From Kaistia terrae (GTDB lineage: Bacteria; Pseudomonadota; Alphaproteobacteria; Rhizobiales; Kaistiaceae), in assembly GCF_026344005.1 (NCBI RefSeq), contig NZ_JAPKNH010000004.1, positions 62,001 through 126,000 of the forward strand: a stretch of DNA of 64,000 bases, written 5' to 3'. Every line of letters starts with the position of its first letter. Position 1 is the stretch's first letter. This document shows positions 17,500 to 26,196 of this stretch, in pieces. The translations under genes were made by a program, and so were the position numbers. A model generated the notes under the pieces. That model was given only the letters and a program-made list of their open reading frames with translations, was not told the DNA's origin and did no database searches.

Positions 17500-18636
17500 T
17501 TAGTCCAGCGTCCTGCGATAGCGGAACAGCGCCAGCGTGCCGACCGCGAGCCAGAAGGCAATCAGCGGCCAGACCTCGTTGACGAGATCCGTGGGACCGC
17601 TGCCCTTCAGCATGATGCCGCGCACAGAGCGGATGTAATGCGTGATCGGCAGGGCGCTGCCGATGACCTGGGCCCAGTCCGGCATGCCGCGAAACGGGAA
17701 CATGAAGCCGGAAAGCAGGATCGACGGCAGGAACCAGAAGAAGGTCATCTGCATCGCCTGCATCTGGTTGCGGGCGATCGTCGAGAAGGTGTAGCCGAGC
17801 GTCACGTTGCAGCCGATGAACAGGAAGGTTACGCCGAGCAGCACGGCGAACGAGCCCATCATCGGCACATGGAACAGGATCTGCGCGCAGACCAGGATCA
17901 CCGCGACCTGCACCAGCCCGAAGCCGATATAGGGCACGATCTTGCCGATCATGATTTCGAGCGGCGTCGCCGGCATCGCCATCAGGTTTTCCATCGTGCC
18001 GCGCTCGATCTCGCGCGTCAGGGCCAGCGCCGTCATCAGGATGGTCGTCATGGTCAAAATGGTGCCGAGCAGGCCGGGCACGATGTTGTAAGCGGTGATC
18101 CCTTCCGGGTTGTAGCGGCGCTGGATGACGAGATCGACCGCGGGCGGCAGTCTTTCCTGCGTCGCAAGCGGGCCGGTCAGTTCGCGCGCGAGCGCGCTGG
18201 AGAGTATCTGGGGCAGGGCGCCCAGTGCGTTCGAGGTCGCGGCCGGATCGGTGGCGTCCGCCTCAACCAGCAATTGCGGCCGTGTCCCACGCACGAGATC
18301 GCGTTCGAAGCCGGGTGGCAAGGTGATGACATAGCTGGCCGAGCCATCGATCAGCGCCTCGTTCGCCTGCGCCTCGCTGGCCAGGCCCGGCGCGATGGAA
18401 AAATAGCCCGACGCCTCCATCGCCGCGACGATGGTGCGTGTCGCCGGGCCGCTTTCGGCCGCCACCATCAGCGTCGGCAACCGCTTGGGGTCGAGATTGA
18501 TGGCGTAGCCGAACAGGACCAGCTGGATGATCGGAATGCCGATGATCATGGCGAAGGTCAGCCGGTCGCGTCGCATCTGGATGAATTCCTTCACCATCAG
18601 CGCGACGATCCGGGAAAGCGAGAAGCCGGCGCTCAT
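17500..18636 (-). CDS. ABC-2 type transporter permease (YhhJ/YbhR-like)
   Basis: A 378-residue inner-membrane exporter subunit. One membrane segment near the N-terminus (LTFAMIIGIPIIQLVLFGYA), a large periplasmic region (residues about 45-180), then five hydrophobic segments and the ABC-2 signature region (MPATPLEIMIGKIVPYIGFG). It overlaps the ATPase stop by 4 bases (ATGA) and ends the operon. With HlyD-type and ATPase partners it probably exports a drug or other hydrophobic compound. Only one permease is present, where E. coli ybhFSR has two. Confidence 0.9.
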   Translation of the reverse strand: MSAGFSLSRIVALMVKEFIQMRRDRLTFAMIIGIPIIQLVLFGYAINLDPKRLPTLMVAAESGPATRTIVAAMEASGYFSIAPGLASEAQANEALIDGSASYVITLPPGFERDLVRGTRPQLLVEADATDPAATSNALGALPQILSSALARELTGPLATQERLPPAVDLVIQRRYNPEGITAYNIVPGLLGTILTMTTILMTALALTREIERGTMENLMAMPATPLEIMIGKIVPYIGFGLVQVAVILVCAQILFHVPMMGSFAVLLGVTFLFIGCNVTLGYTFSTIARNQMQAMQMTFFWFLPSILLSGFMFPFRGMPDWAQVIGSALPITHYIRSVRGIMLKGSGPTDLVNEVWPLIAFWLAVGTLALFRYRRTLD

Positions 18637-19598
18637 GATGCCTTGCCGTTCGCAGATCTATCGGCGGCCTGCGCCGTCTGCATCAGGCGGATGAACACGT
18701 CCTCGAGGCTGGTTTCGCCCGGTTCGGCGACGGCGTCGGAGCCGGCCTCGGCCAGCGCCGAGTCGACAGCCTGCTTCAGCGCGGCGGGATCGGGCCCGAC
18801 GACATGCAGGTCATTGCCGAACGGCGCCGCCTGTTCGACGCCCGGCTTTTCCCGCACCGCCTTGGCGATCACGCCGACATCGCTGCCGCTGACCACAATG
18901 GTGGAAAGCCCCGAACTCTCGATCACCTCGGCGACGGTGCCGCGCGCAACAATCTTGCCATAGGCGATGTAGATGATGCGGTGGCAGCGCTCGGCCTCGT
19001 CCATGTAGTGGGTCGAGACGAGCACGGTCAGTCCGTCGCTGGCGAGGTCATGGATTTCGTCCCAGAATTCGCGCCGCGCCTGCGGGTCGACGCCGGCCGT
19101 CGGCTCGTCCAGCAGCAGCAGTTTCGGCTGGTGCATGACCGAGGCTGCCAGCGCCAGCCGCTGCTTCCAGCCGCCGGAAAGCGACCCCGCCAGCTGGTCG
19201 CGGCGTTCATAGAGGCCGAGCCGTTCCAGCGTCCTGTTCACGGTCGCAGCGCGATCGGACAGGTCGTAGATCCGCGCCACGAAATCGAGGTTTTCGCGGA
19301 TGGTCAGATCTTCGTAGAGCGAGAAGCGCTGCGTCATGTAGCCGACCTGCCGCTTGATCCTGTCGGCATCCCTGAGGATGTCCATGCCGAGGCAGGTGCC
19401 GTTGCCGCCATCGGGACGGAGCAGGCCGCAGATCATGCGGATCGTCGTCGTCTTGCCGGAGCCGTTCGGGCCGAGGAAGCCGACGATCTCGCCGCGCCGG
19501 ACATCGAGCGAGACATCGTCGACGACGGTCTTGTTGCCGAAGCGCTTGGTCAGGCCGTGAATGTCGATAACGACGCTTTCGGGCCTGTCGGACGCCAT
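18633..19598 (-). CDS. ABC transporter ATP-binding protein (YbhF-like, single domain)
   Basis: A 321-residue ATPase with Walker A GPNGSGKTTTIRMI, signature LSGGWKQRLALAASV, Walker B LLLLDEPTAGVD and switch His in STHYMDEAERC. A C-terminal ~90-residue extension (VVSGSDVGVIAKAVREKPG) is typical of ABC-2 export ATPases. E. coli YbhF is a tandem two-domain protein; this one has a single nucleotide-binding domain and presumably dimerises. It begins 2 bases after the HlyD-family stop. Confidence 0.93.
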   Translation of the reverse strand: MASDRPESVVIDIHGLTKRFGNKTVVDDVSLDVRRGEIVGFLGPNGSGKTTTIRMICGLLRPDGGNGTCLGMDILRDADRIKRQVGYMTQRFSLYEDLTIRENLDFVARIYDLSDRAATVNRTLERLGLYERRDQLAGSLSGGWKQRLALAASVMHQPKLLLLDEPTAGVDPQARREFWDEIHDLASDGLTVLVSTHYMDEAERCHRIIYIAYGKIVARGTVAEVIESSGLSTIVVSGSDVGVIAKAVREKPGVEQAAPFGNDLHVVGPDPAALKQAVDSALAEAGSDAVAEPGETSLEDVFIRLMQTAQAADRSANGKAS

Positions 19599-19599
19599 C

Positions 19600-20562
19600 C
19601 TATTGCTCCGCCGCCATCAGCCGGACATCGACGGGCTGGCCGGGATCGAGCCGCCGGGCCTCGCCCTCGGGCTTGGCCTCGACGCGCAAGACCAGCTTGG
19701 CGCGGCTCTCCTTCGAATAGATCACCGGCGGGGTGAACTCGGCCTCGGTGGCAATGCTTGCAACGGTGGCGCTCAGGCCGTCGGCGCAGCCGTCGCAGAG
19801 GATCTTTACCCGCTGGCCGGGATGCACGGAGGAGCGCGTTGCTTCCGGCACGTAGAACAGGATTTTTCGCGCCCCCTCGGGCAGGAGGGAGACGACGGCC
19901 TGGCCCGCCGGCACGAGCTCGCCGATCTGGTAGAAGACCTCCTCAATACGGCCGGAGGCGGTGGCGGCCTGCTTCCGCCGCGCCAATTTCGTCTCGGCGG
20001 TGGTCACGGCGGCGGCGAGGGCTGCGACCTGCTGCTCGGCCGCGACGATCAAGTCGGGCCGGGCCGGCAGGTTGGCGACGGACCGGTTCTCCTGCGCCAC
20101 GCGCACACGGGCGGCGGCGGAATCGAGATCGGCTTTCGACTGGTCGAGCGTCGCGACCGCGACGACGGCTCGCTTCGAGAGGTCGCGATTGCGATCATAG
20201 GACTTCTGCGCGACCGTCAGCGTCGCCTCGGCATCGGCAAGCTGCGCGTCGAGCACCCGGATCTCTTCCGGCCGCTTGCCGGTCAGGAGATCGGCGAGGC
20301 TCGCCTTGGCCTGGGCGAGTTGCGCCTTGGCCTCGGCGAGGGCCGAGGTCTCGTCGCGATCGTCGAGCGTGAAGAGCGTGGCGCCGGCCTTGACCGGGTC
20401 GCCGCGCTTGACCGCAAGCGTGGTCAGCCGGCCTGATGCTTCCGCCCCGACCAGCACATAATCGGCATCGACATAGCCATGCAGCAACGGGTCACGCGCG
20501 CTGTCGCCGCAGCCGGCCAGGAGCAGCAGCGCGACGATCCAGGGCGCATGGCCTGCCCGCAT
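19600..20562 (-). CDS. HlyD-family periplasmic adaptor lipoprotein (YbhG-like)
   Basis: A 320-residue membrane-fusion protein. The N-terminus WIVALLLLAGCGDS has a lipobox (LAGC), so it is probably lipidated at Cys18. Order of parts: biotinyl-lipoyl half motif (GRLTTLAVKRGDPVKAGATL), a long Ala/Leu/Lys-rich coiled-coil hairpin (about residues 65-200), then the second lipoyl half and beta-barrel (IGELVPAGQAVVSLLPEG). It would link the ABC-2 permease to an outer-membrane channel not encoded here. It starts one base after the regulator gene ends. Confidence 0.92.
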   Translation of the reverse strand: MRAGHAPWIVALLLLAGCGDSARDPLLHGYVDADYVLVGAEASGRLTTLAVKRGDPVKAGATLFTLDDRDETSALAEAKAQLAQAKASLADLLTGKRPEEIRVLDAQLADAEATLTVAQKSYDRNRDLSKRAVVAVATLDQSKADLDSAAARVRVAQENRSVANLPARPDLIVAAEQQVAALAAAVTTAETKLARRKQAATASGRIEEVFYQIGELVPAGQAVVSLLPEGARKILFYVPEATRSSVHPGQRVKILCDGCADGLSATVASIATEAEFTPPVIYSKESRAKLVLRVEAKPEGEARRLDPGQPVDVRLMAAEQ

Positions 20563-20563
20563 G

Positions 20564-21349
20564 TCATCCCTCGTTGATCAGCGTCTCTCCGACCAGCAGA
20601 TCGATGTGCTCGGCGACGACGCGGCGAATCTGATCGCGGTCGCCGCAGGCCAGCGTATCGCGTCCGAGCTTCTTCGCCACCATGGGGCGGGCGACACAGA
20701 AGATCACGAACTGGCCCGAGATCGCAAAGGAGCGGAACGTCGCTTCTTCCGAGTGGGGATCGAGGTTCAGCAGGAACGCGATCAGCTCCGTCGTCGTGCT
20801 TTGGCACTTCATCATGAAGTCGTAGATGACGTCGAAGGTGGAGGAGGGCTCCATCTGCTCGCGCATGATGAAACGGCCCCAGAGTTCGGCCTCGGCCTCC
20901 CCCAGCATGGAATCGATATGGACGTCGATGATCCCCTGCAGCAGGCTCCGCGCGGTCGGACGGTCAATCGATCCGGTCAGCGCTTTCGCGGCTCGGTCGA
21001 TGCTGTCGCCGATGCGCGATTCCATCTGCTCGACGACATATTCGGCGACGGCCTTGTGCAGCGCGTCCTTGCTGCCGAAGTGATAGACGATGGCCGCGAG
21101 ATTGGCGCCGGCGCGCTTGGCGATGTCGCGGGTAGCCGCGCCTTCGAAGCCATAGCGACCAAACACGTCGAGCGCGGCGATCAGCAGGTTGTGGCGCGTC
21201 TCGGCGCCGCGATCCTGGCGGGCGCGACGGTAGTGTCGCGAGGCGGGTAGTGCCGGCTCTTCGGCGCGTTCGAGCCCGTCGAAGACAATTGCTTCGATCG
21301 GGCTCGCGTCGAATTCCGATCGTTCCATCGTGACCGCTTCCGCATTCAT
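20564..21349 (-). CDS. TetR-family regulator (CecR/YbiH-like)
   Basis: A 261-residue repressor. The helix-turn-helix is near residues 45-90 (NLLIAALDVFGRYGFEGAAT, then KRAGANLAAIVYHFGSKDAL), followed by a ligand-binding domain resembling that of CecR/YbiH (SMLGEAEAELWGRFIMREQM). First gene of the operon that continues with adaptor, ATPase and permease, as in E. coli cecR-ybhGFSR, so it probably represses its own operon and responds to a transported compound. A long N-terminal arm of about 40 residues precedes the DNA-binding domain. Confidence 0.9.
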   Translation of the reverse strand: MNAEAVTMERSEFDASPIEAIVFDGLERAEEPALPASRHYRRARQDRGAETRHNLLIAALDVFGRYGFEGAATRDIAKRAGANLAAIVYHFGSKDALHKAVAEYVVEQMESRIGDSIDRAAKALTGSIDRPTARSLLQGIIDVHIDSMLGEAEAELWGRFIMREQMEPSSTFDVIYDFMMKCQSTTTELIAFLLNLDPHSEEATFRSFAISGQFVIFCVARPMVAKKLGRDTLACGDRDQIRRVVAEHIDLLVGETLINEG

Positions 21350-21672
21350 CCTGGCATGACTCCGATTTATTCCGCCCCGCTAGCAAAATCATGCAACCGG
21401 GCGGCGTAGTCAATCGATCGAATGAATTTATGCCAGACTATAAATTTTTGCGAAGGCCTTGCGCGACGACTCCTGCCTCACCAAGGGAAACAGAGCGAAA
21501 CAGCGGGAAACATTGAGCAACAAATGACGACGCGCAAAAGCGGTTTGCGCGCCGGTCGTGGCTGCCCCGTTCGAAATGGCGTCCAGCCGTTGGCGATCGG
21601 AGCGCCTGTCGGTTGTGTCGGTGGCTCCGGAAGCCGGGCCGCGAAAGCCTTCGCAACCCGGCGTTCGCGGCT
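21350..21672. other. Intergenic region upstream of the TetR operon
   Basis: 323 bases with no gene: it contains the promoter side of the TetR-led operon and the 3' side of the epimerase gene. The only structure I can support is the AT-rich palindrome at 21425-21446. Confidence 0.5.
21425..21446. promoter_or_regulatory. Candidate TetR operator
   Basis: Perfect inverted repeat AATTTAT-N8-ATAAATT, 76-97 bases before the TetR start codon, in an AT-rich patch of an otherwise GC-rich sequence. Size and position suit a TetR-family operator, but no consensus is known to me. Confidence 0.4.
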
Positions 21673-22632
21673 TCAGCTGGTGGTGACGATTCCCTTGGCG
21701 ACCAGCCAGTCGACAGACTCGCGCACCGCCTCGAAGGACGAGTAGCGCGGCTGGTAGTCGAGGTGGCGCTTTGCCTTGTCGATGCTGCAGTTCGGGCTGC
21801 GCGAGATGTGGTCGAGCGTCTGCTCGACGATCTCCGCGCTATGGACCTGCTTCCATTGGTCCCAAGGCAAATAGGCGAGCTTCGCCTCGTGGCCGAACCA
21901 CGACGACACCGTCTCGGCATAGCCGCGCAAGGTGACCGCCTGCGACGAGACCGTGTGAAACGCCTCGCCGACCGCCATACTCCAATTGCCGATAGCCTTC
22001 ATGAACATCTGCGCCACGTCGTCGGCATGGACGTGATGCACTGTCTCGAGCCCGAAATTCGGCAGCACCAGTTCCTTGCCTTGCGCCAGCGTCGAGAACA
22101 CGGCCGGATCGAAATGGCCGGCCGGGTTGAGTGGCGCCCAGCCGGGGCCGACGATGTGGCCCGGATGCACGATCGTGGCCGGAAAGTCGTTCCGCTGCGC
22201 CTCGTGCATCAGATAGGCTTCGATCGCTGCCTTCTGGGTTCCGTATTCGCCGAAGGGACGGCGCGCGACGGTCTCGGGCGTCGGCACCGCGACGCTTGGA
22301 CCATGCACCCAGATCGTGCCGGTATGGAGGAAATGCTCGACCCGACCGCGCAGCGCATCGACCAGCAGTTGCGCGCTCGGTAGGGTGAAGCAGATCATGT
22401 CGATGACGATATCGGGCCGGAGATCGCTGATCTTGGCCCCAAAGGTTCCGGCGCGGTCTTCCGCCTCGCGGTCGAGCGTTACCGTCTCGACCTGCGACCA
22501 GGCGGCGTTTGGCTTGTAGGCCTCGCGCTGGCCGCGCGCGACGTTGACGACCTCGAAACCTGCCGCGACGAGTCTCGGCACCAGATAGGTGCCGACATGG
22601 CCGCTGCCCCCGATCACGATCACGCGCGTCAT
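21673..22632 (-). CDS. NAD-dependent epimerase/reductase family protein
   Basis: A 319-residue extended short-chain dehydrogenase-like protein. Rossmann motif VIVIGGSGHVGTYLVPRL at the N-terminus and HTGTIWVHGP further on. The expected Tyr-x3-Lys is seen as YGTQKAAIEAYL. Substrate-binding residues follow (IVHPGHIVGPGW). It belongs to the broad sugar-nucleotide epimerase/reductase superfamily; substrate unknown. The ATG at 22632 starts the Rossmann strand directly; the frame extends 25 codons upstream without support. Divergent from the nitronate monooxygenase gene. Confidence 0.82.
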   Translation of the reverse strand: MTRVIVIGGSGHVGTYLVPRLVAAGFEVVNVARGQREAYKPNAAWSQVETVTLDREAEDRAGTFGAKISDLRPDIVIDMICFTLPSAQLLVDALRGRVEHFLHTGTIWVHGPSVAVPTPETVARRPFGEYGTQKAAIEAYLMHEAQRNDFPATIVHPGHIVGPGWAPLNPAGHFDPAVFSTLAQGKELVLPNFGLETVHHVHADDVAQMFMKAIGNWSMAVGEAFHTVSSQAVTLRGYAETVSSWFGHEAKLAYLPWDQWKQVHSAEIVEQTLDHISRSPNCSIDKAKRHLDYQPRYSSFEAVRESVDWLVAKGIVTTS

Positions 22633-22782
22633 TCTTGTCTCCCCGGATTTGGTTGCCCTGATGTTAGCGTAAGCGCCTTGGCGCGCCAGAGGGCCTGCGC
22701 GCCCCAAAAGGGTTGTCGGCCTGTTTATGTGGGGGTGTCGCGGGTGCTATCGTTTCGGTTCCGCCGTCCGTAGGAGTTCCAC

Positions 22783-23853
22783 ATGACCGCTTGGCCCGAT
22801 CGACGCATTCTGGACCTGTTCGGGATCGAGCATCCAATCCTGCTGGCGCCAATGGCGGGCCCTGGCACGGCGGAACTGGCGATCGCCGTGGCGGAAGCGG
22901 GCGGGCTCGGGGCGCTGCCCTGCGCGACGATCACGCCGGAACAGGCGCGCAGCGCCCTCGACGCATTTCGCGCTGCGACGTCCAGGCCGGTCAATCTGAA
23001 CTTCTTCTGTCATCGCAAGCCGGAGGACGATCCGCAGCGCGAGGCCGCCTGGCGGGCGCGCCTGGCGCCCTATTACCGCGAACTCGGCCTCGACCCGGCG
23101 ATGCCGGTGGCGCCGTCCAACCGCGCGCCGTTCGACGATGCTTTTTGCGAGGTGGTCGAGGCCTACAGGCCGGAGATCGTCAGCTTCCATTTCGGCCTTC
23201 CGGAGCCGCGGCTGCTCGACCGGGTCAAGGCGACCGGCGCGAAGGTGATCGCCTCGGCAACGACGGTGCGCGAGGCGCGGCATCTGGAGGCCGAGGGCTG
23301 CGACGCCATCATCGCCCAGGGATTCGAGGCGGGCGGCCATCGCGGCATGTTCCTGACCGCCGATGTCTCAAGCCAGATCGGCACCTTCGCCTTGGTGCCG
23401 CAGGTGGTGGATGCGGTTGGCGTTCCGGTCATCGCGGCCGGCGGCATCGCCGATGCGCGCGGTGTCGTCGCGGCGCTGGCGCTCGGCGCGTCGGCGGTGC
23501 AGATCGGCACGGCCTTCCTGCTGTCGCCGGAAGCAAAAATTCCGTCGCAGCATCGCCGTGCGCTGGAAACGGCCGAAGCCGACGAGACGGCTATCACCAA
23601 TATCTTCACCGGCCGTCCGGCGCGCGGCATCATCAACCGGCTGATGAGCGAGCTTGGGCGACTGGCCCCCGACGCACCGGCGTTTCCACTCGCCGGCGGC
23701 GCGCTGGCGCCGTTGCGCGCCGAGACGGAGCCGGTCGGCTCGCGCGATTTTATGTCGCTCTGGTCCGGCCAGGCAGCGCGTCTCGCCAAGCCGATGCCGG
23801 CGGGCGATTTCGTCAGGACGCTGGCGGCCGAGGTGCTGGCGAAGGTCCGGTGA
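22783..23853 (+). CDS. Nitronate monooxygenase family flavoprotein
   Basis: A 356-residue FMN-dependent TIM barrel of the nitronate monooxygenase/2-nitropropane dioxygenase family. N-terminal IEHPILLAPMAGPGTAELAI, phosphate-binding VPVIAAGGIADARGVVAALALGASAVQIGTAFL, and QGFEAGGHRGMF with the histidine expected near the flavin. Known members detoxify propionate-3-nitronate. GGAG precedes the ATG. Its 3' side runs into a repeat-rich spacer. Confidence 0.88.
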   Translation: MTAWPDRRILDLFGIEHPILLAPMAGPGTAELAIAVAEAGGLGALPCATITPEQARSALDAFRAATSRPVNLNFFCHRKPEDDPQREAAWRARLAPYYRELGLDPAMPVAPSNRAPFDDAFCEVVEAYRPEIVSFHFGLPEPRLLDRVKATGAKVIASATTVREARHLEAEGCDAIIAQGFEAGGHRGMFLTADVSSQIGTFALVPQVVDAVGVPVIAAGGIADARGVVAALALGASAVQIGTAFLLSPEAKIPSQHRRALETAEADETAITNIFTGRPARGIINRLMSELGRLAPDAPAFPLAGGALAPLRAETEPVGSRDFMSLWSGQAARLAKPMPAGDFVRTLAAEVLAKVR

Positions 23854-23887
23854 GGCCAGAGCGAGATCGATCTTCTTTGGAGCATCC

Positions 23888-24012
23888 TCACCTCTCCCTG
23901 AGGGAGAGGTCGACGGCCGCAGGTCGGCGGGTGAGGGTTTACGGTCTCACCGGATGGTTCCCTAAACCCTCTCCCGGCTCTTCGAGCCGACCTCTCCCTC
24001 AGGGAGAGGTGA
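23888..24012. repeat. 125-base palindromic element, copy 1
   Basis: Exactly 125 bases, from TCACCTCTCCCTGAGGGAGA to the mirrored end. Each end carries a near-self-complementary CCTCTCCCTGAGGGAGAGG. Internally it has GTGAGGGTTTA ... TAAACCCTCTC (one mismatch in the stem) and a small hairpin GGCTC-TTC-GAGCC. Copies with the same length are at 47844-47968 (same orientation) and 57671-57795 (reverse orientation). Confidence 0.9.
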
Positions 24013-24069
24013 AAGGTCGGAATCGACCCAGATGGAACTTGCTCTAGTTCTCGCTCTCCCTCGGAGGCA

Positions 24070-24206
24070 CCACCCTCGACATGCTGAGGAGGCCCGGAGG
24101 GCCGTCTCGAAGCACGCACTGAAGTGCAAGACCGAAGCGCCGCGCTGCATTGCCCCTGTGCGTCCTTCGAGACGGCTTTCTACGAAAGCCTCCTCAGGAT
24201 GATGGG
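24070..24206. repeat. Palindromic intergenic element, CTGAGG family, copy 2
   Basis: About 137 bases with inverted arms sharing CTGAGGAGGC and GCCGTCTCGAAG. Between these the left arm has GGCCC-GGA-GGGCC and the right arm (read in the same sense) GGCTTTC-GTA-GAAAGCC, so the stem changes while pairing is kept. Related to the element at 16711-16874. Confidence 0.75.
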
Positions 24207-24275
24207 AATGGGTGTCTGGCAGTGTGGCCGGCAGCCCCTGAACTGGCTCATCCAAGCCCAAGAGCCATAGAGGAC

Positions 24276-24300
24276 AAAAAGGGCGGACGAAGCCGCCCTT
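24276..24300 (-). terminator. Rho-independent terminator of the sugar ABC operon
   Basis: Stem AAGGGCGG / CCGCCCTT with a 6-base loop; on the minus strand it is followed by a run of five T. It lies just after the ATPase gene that ends the operon. Confidence 0.8.
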
Positions 24301-24323
24301 GCGTGGCGTGAAGTGCCAAACCC

Positions 24324-25109
24324 TCAGTGCGTGTTCGGCCCGAGTGCGTGCGCCAGTTCCTCGTCGGACATGCCGGTAATAACCCGCTCGACCGCCTCGA
24401 CCGTCGTCTTCTTCGGGTCGATGTCATCGGCCACCACCTTGCCGCGTCGCATCACGACGATGCGGTCGACGACCTGGAAGACGTGGTGGATGTTGTGGGC
24501 GATGAAGATGCAGGAGTGGCCCGAATCCCGCGCCCCGCGCACGAAGCGCAGCACGCCCTGCGTTTCCGCGACGCCGAGATTGTTGGTCGGCTCGTCGAGG
24601 ATGATCAGGTCGCTTTCGAAATGCATGGCGCGGGCGATCGCCACCGCCTGCCGCTCGCCACCCGACAGGGAGCCGATCGGCGTTTCGGGCGGGATGTTCT
24701 TGCTGATGCCGACCTGCTTGAGCAGGTCGCGGGCGACCTGGTTCATCATCTCGTCGTCCATCCGGTTCAGGAAGCGCGGGCCCTTGATCGGCTCGCGCCC
24801 GAGGAACAGGTTTCTCGCGATCGAGAGCTGCGTCACCAGCGCCGAGTCCTGGTAGATCGTCTCGATGCCGGCGGCGATGGCGTCGGTCGTCGACTTCATC
24901 TCGACCTTCTTGCCGCGCACATAGATCGAACCGCTTGTGAGCGGCACGGCGCCCGAAAGCACCTTGATCAGCGTCGACTTGCCGGCGCCATTGTCGCCGA
25001 GCAGGCCGACGATCTCGCGCTCATTGACGGTGAAGGAGACATTTTCCAGGGCCTGGATGCGGCCATAGAACTTGCTGACATTGTCCATGCGGATGAGTGG
25101 TTCGCTCAT
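24324..25109 (-). CDS. Sugar ABC transporter ATPase (FrcA-like, single domain)
   Basis: A 261-residue ATPase with Walker A GDNGAGKSTLIKVL, signature SLSGGERQAVAIARA, Walker B LIILDEPTNNLG and IAHNIHHVF. It has one nucleotide-binding domain, like FrcA of the Sinorhizobium fructose importer and unlike the fused two-domain RbsA. The ATG at 25109 follows the permease stop by 4 bases. It energises the CUT2-type importer encoded with the two genes upstream. Substrate undetermined. Confidence 0.92.
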   Translation of the reverse strand: MSEPLIRMDNVSKFYGRIQALENVSFTVNEREIVGLLGDNGAGKSTLIKVLSGAVPLTSGSIYVRGKKVEMKSTTDAIAAGIETIYQDSALVTQLSIARNLFLGREPIKGPRFLNRMDDEMMNQVARDLLKQVGISKNIPPETPIGSLSGGERQAVAIARAMHFESDLIILDEPTNNLGVAETQGVLRFVRGARDSGHSCIFIAHNIHHVFQVVDRIVVMRRGKVVADDIDPKKTTVEAVERVITGMSDEELAHALGPNTH

Positions 25110-25113
25110 GATC

Positions 25114-26085
25114 TCATGTCCCCGCGTGGTGGCGGCGTTCAAGCCACGAATGCAGGGCCATCATGCCCAGGATGATGGCGCCGATGAAGATGTTGTAGGC
25201 GAGGCCCGGCACGCCGATCAGCACGATGCCGTTGCGCATGACGCGCAGGATGAAGATGCCGAGCACGGTGCCGATGATGGTGCCGCGACCGCCTGTGAGC
25301 GCCGTGCCGCCGATGACGACCATGGCGATGACTTCCAACTCGTAGCCCATGCCGCTGTTCGGATTGGCGGCGGAGGTGCGTACCGACGAGATGATGCCGG
25401 CGAAGCCTGCGAGCGTCGAGCAGAGGATGAACAGCGCCACCTTGGTGCGGTCGACCTTGACGCCGCGCGCCCTTGCGGCGCCCGGATTGCCGCCGGCGGC
25501 CTGGATCCAGTTGCCGACGCGGGTGCGGTTCAGCACATAGCCGAGGATGATGACGGCGGCGATGAACCAGAACAGCGACATGTAGATCCGGAACGGGCCG
25601 ACATAGAAATCACCGACCAGCACCTCGGCCAGCCAGTGACCGCCCGCGTCCCATGTGCGCTGCGGGAAACCGTTGGTGATGAACAGCGCCGTTCCGCGCA
25701 CGACCAGCAGCATGCCGAGCGTGACGAGGAAGGATGGAATCTTGAGCTTGGTGACGAACCAGCCATTGACCAGGCCGATCAGCGCCGCCGTGACGATGGC
25801 GATGATGAAACCGATCTCCATCGGCATCATGCCGCCATTGACGAAAGTCCACATCAGCACCGGCGTGAAGCCGAACACCGAACCGACGGAAAGGTCGAAT
25901 TCGCCCGAGGTCATCAGCAGCGTCATGGCGAGCGCGATGAGGCCGAGTTCGACGGTGAAGGCGAGCGTGTTGCCGATGTTGAGCGGCGACAGGAACTCGG
26001 GATTGATCGCCCAGAAGACGAAGAGTTCGAGGGCAAGAAGAATGAAAGGGCCGAATTCGGGCCTGGCGATCAGGCGTCGCAGCAT
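25114..26085 (-). CDS. Sugar ABC transporter permease (RbsC/FrcC family)
   Basis: A 323-residue integral membrane protein with eight to ten hydrophobic segments (for example FILLALELFVFWAI, VELGLIALAMTLLMTSGEFD). Family signature regions include SGEFDLSVGSVFGF and GGTALTGGRGTIIGTVLG, which contains the ATPase-coupling loop. It forms the membrane channel of a monosaccharide importer. It is separated from the binding-protein gene by 157 bases that hold a strong hairpin. Confidence 0.92.
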   Translation of the reverse strand: MLRRLIARPEFGPFILLALELFVFWAINPEFLSPLNIGNTLAFTVELGLIALAMTLLMTSGEFDLSVGSVFGFTPVLMWTFVNGGMMPMEIGFIIAIVTAALIGLVNGWFVTKLKIPSFLVTLGMLLVVRGTALFITNGFPQRTWDAGGHWLAEVLVGDFYVGPFRIYMSLFWFIAAVIILGYVLNRTRVGNWIQAAGGNPGAARARGVKVDRTKVALFILCSTLAGFAGIISSVRTSAANPNSGMGYELEVIAMVVIGGTALTGGRGTIIGTVLGIFILRVMRNGIVLIGVPGLAYNIFIGAIILGMMALHSWLERRHHAGT

Positions 26086-26196
26086 CGGGGATTTCCTTGA
26101 GGCTCAGACCGTCGATGCCGCGGAGGCGTCGGATGTCACACGCTAGGGAGCCGCGCACGCGAGATCGCGGCGGCAGCAGCTCATGCGGAAGGATAA

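Larger units (their letters stand above)
23854..24275. other. Repeat-filled spacer after nitronate monooxygenase gene
   Basis: About 420 bases without a gene, containing one 125-base palindromic element (23888-24012) and one CTGAGG-family element (24070-24206). The rest is ordinary sequence. Confidence 0.6.

Noticed and set aside
23888-24206. Possible CRISPR array because of repeated CTCTCCCTGAGGGAGAGG-like words
   Set aside because: The repeats are inverted arms of palindromic elements, not evenly spaced direct repeats with unique spacers, and no cas genes are present.
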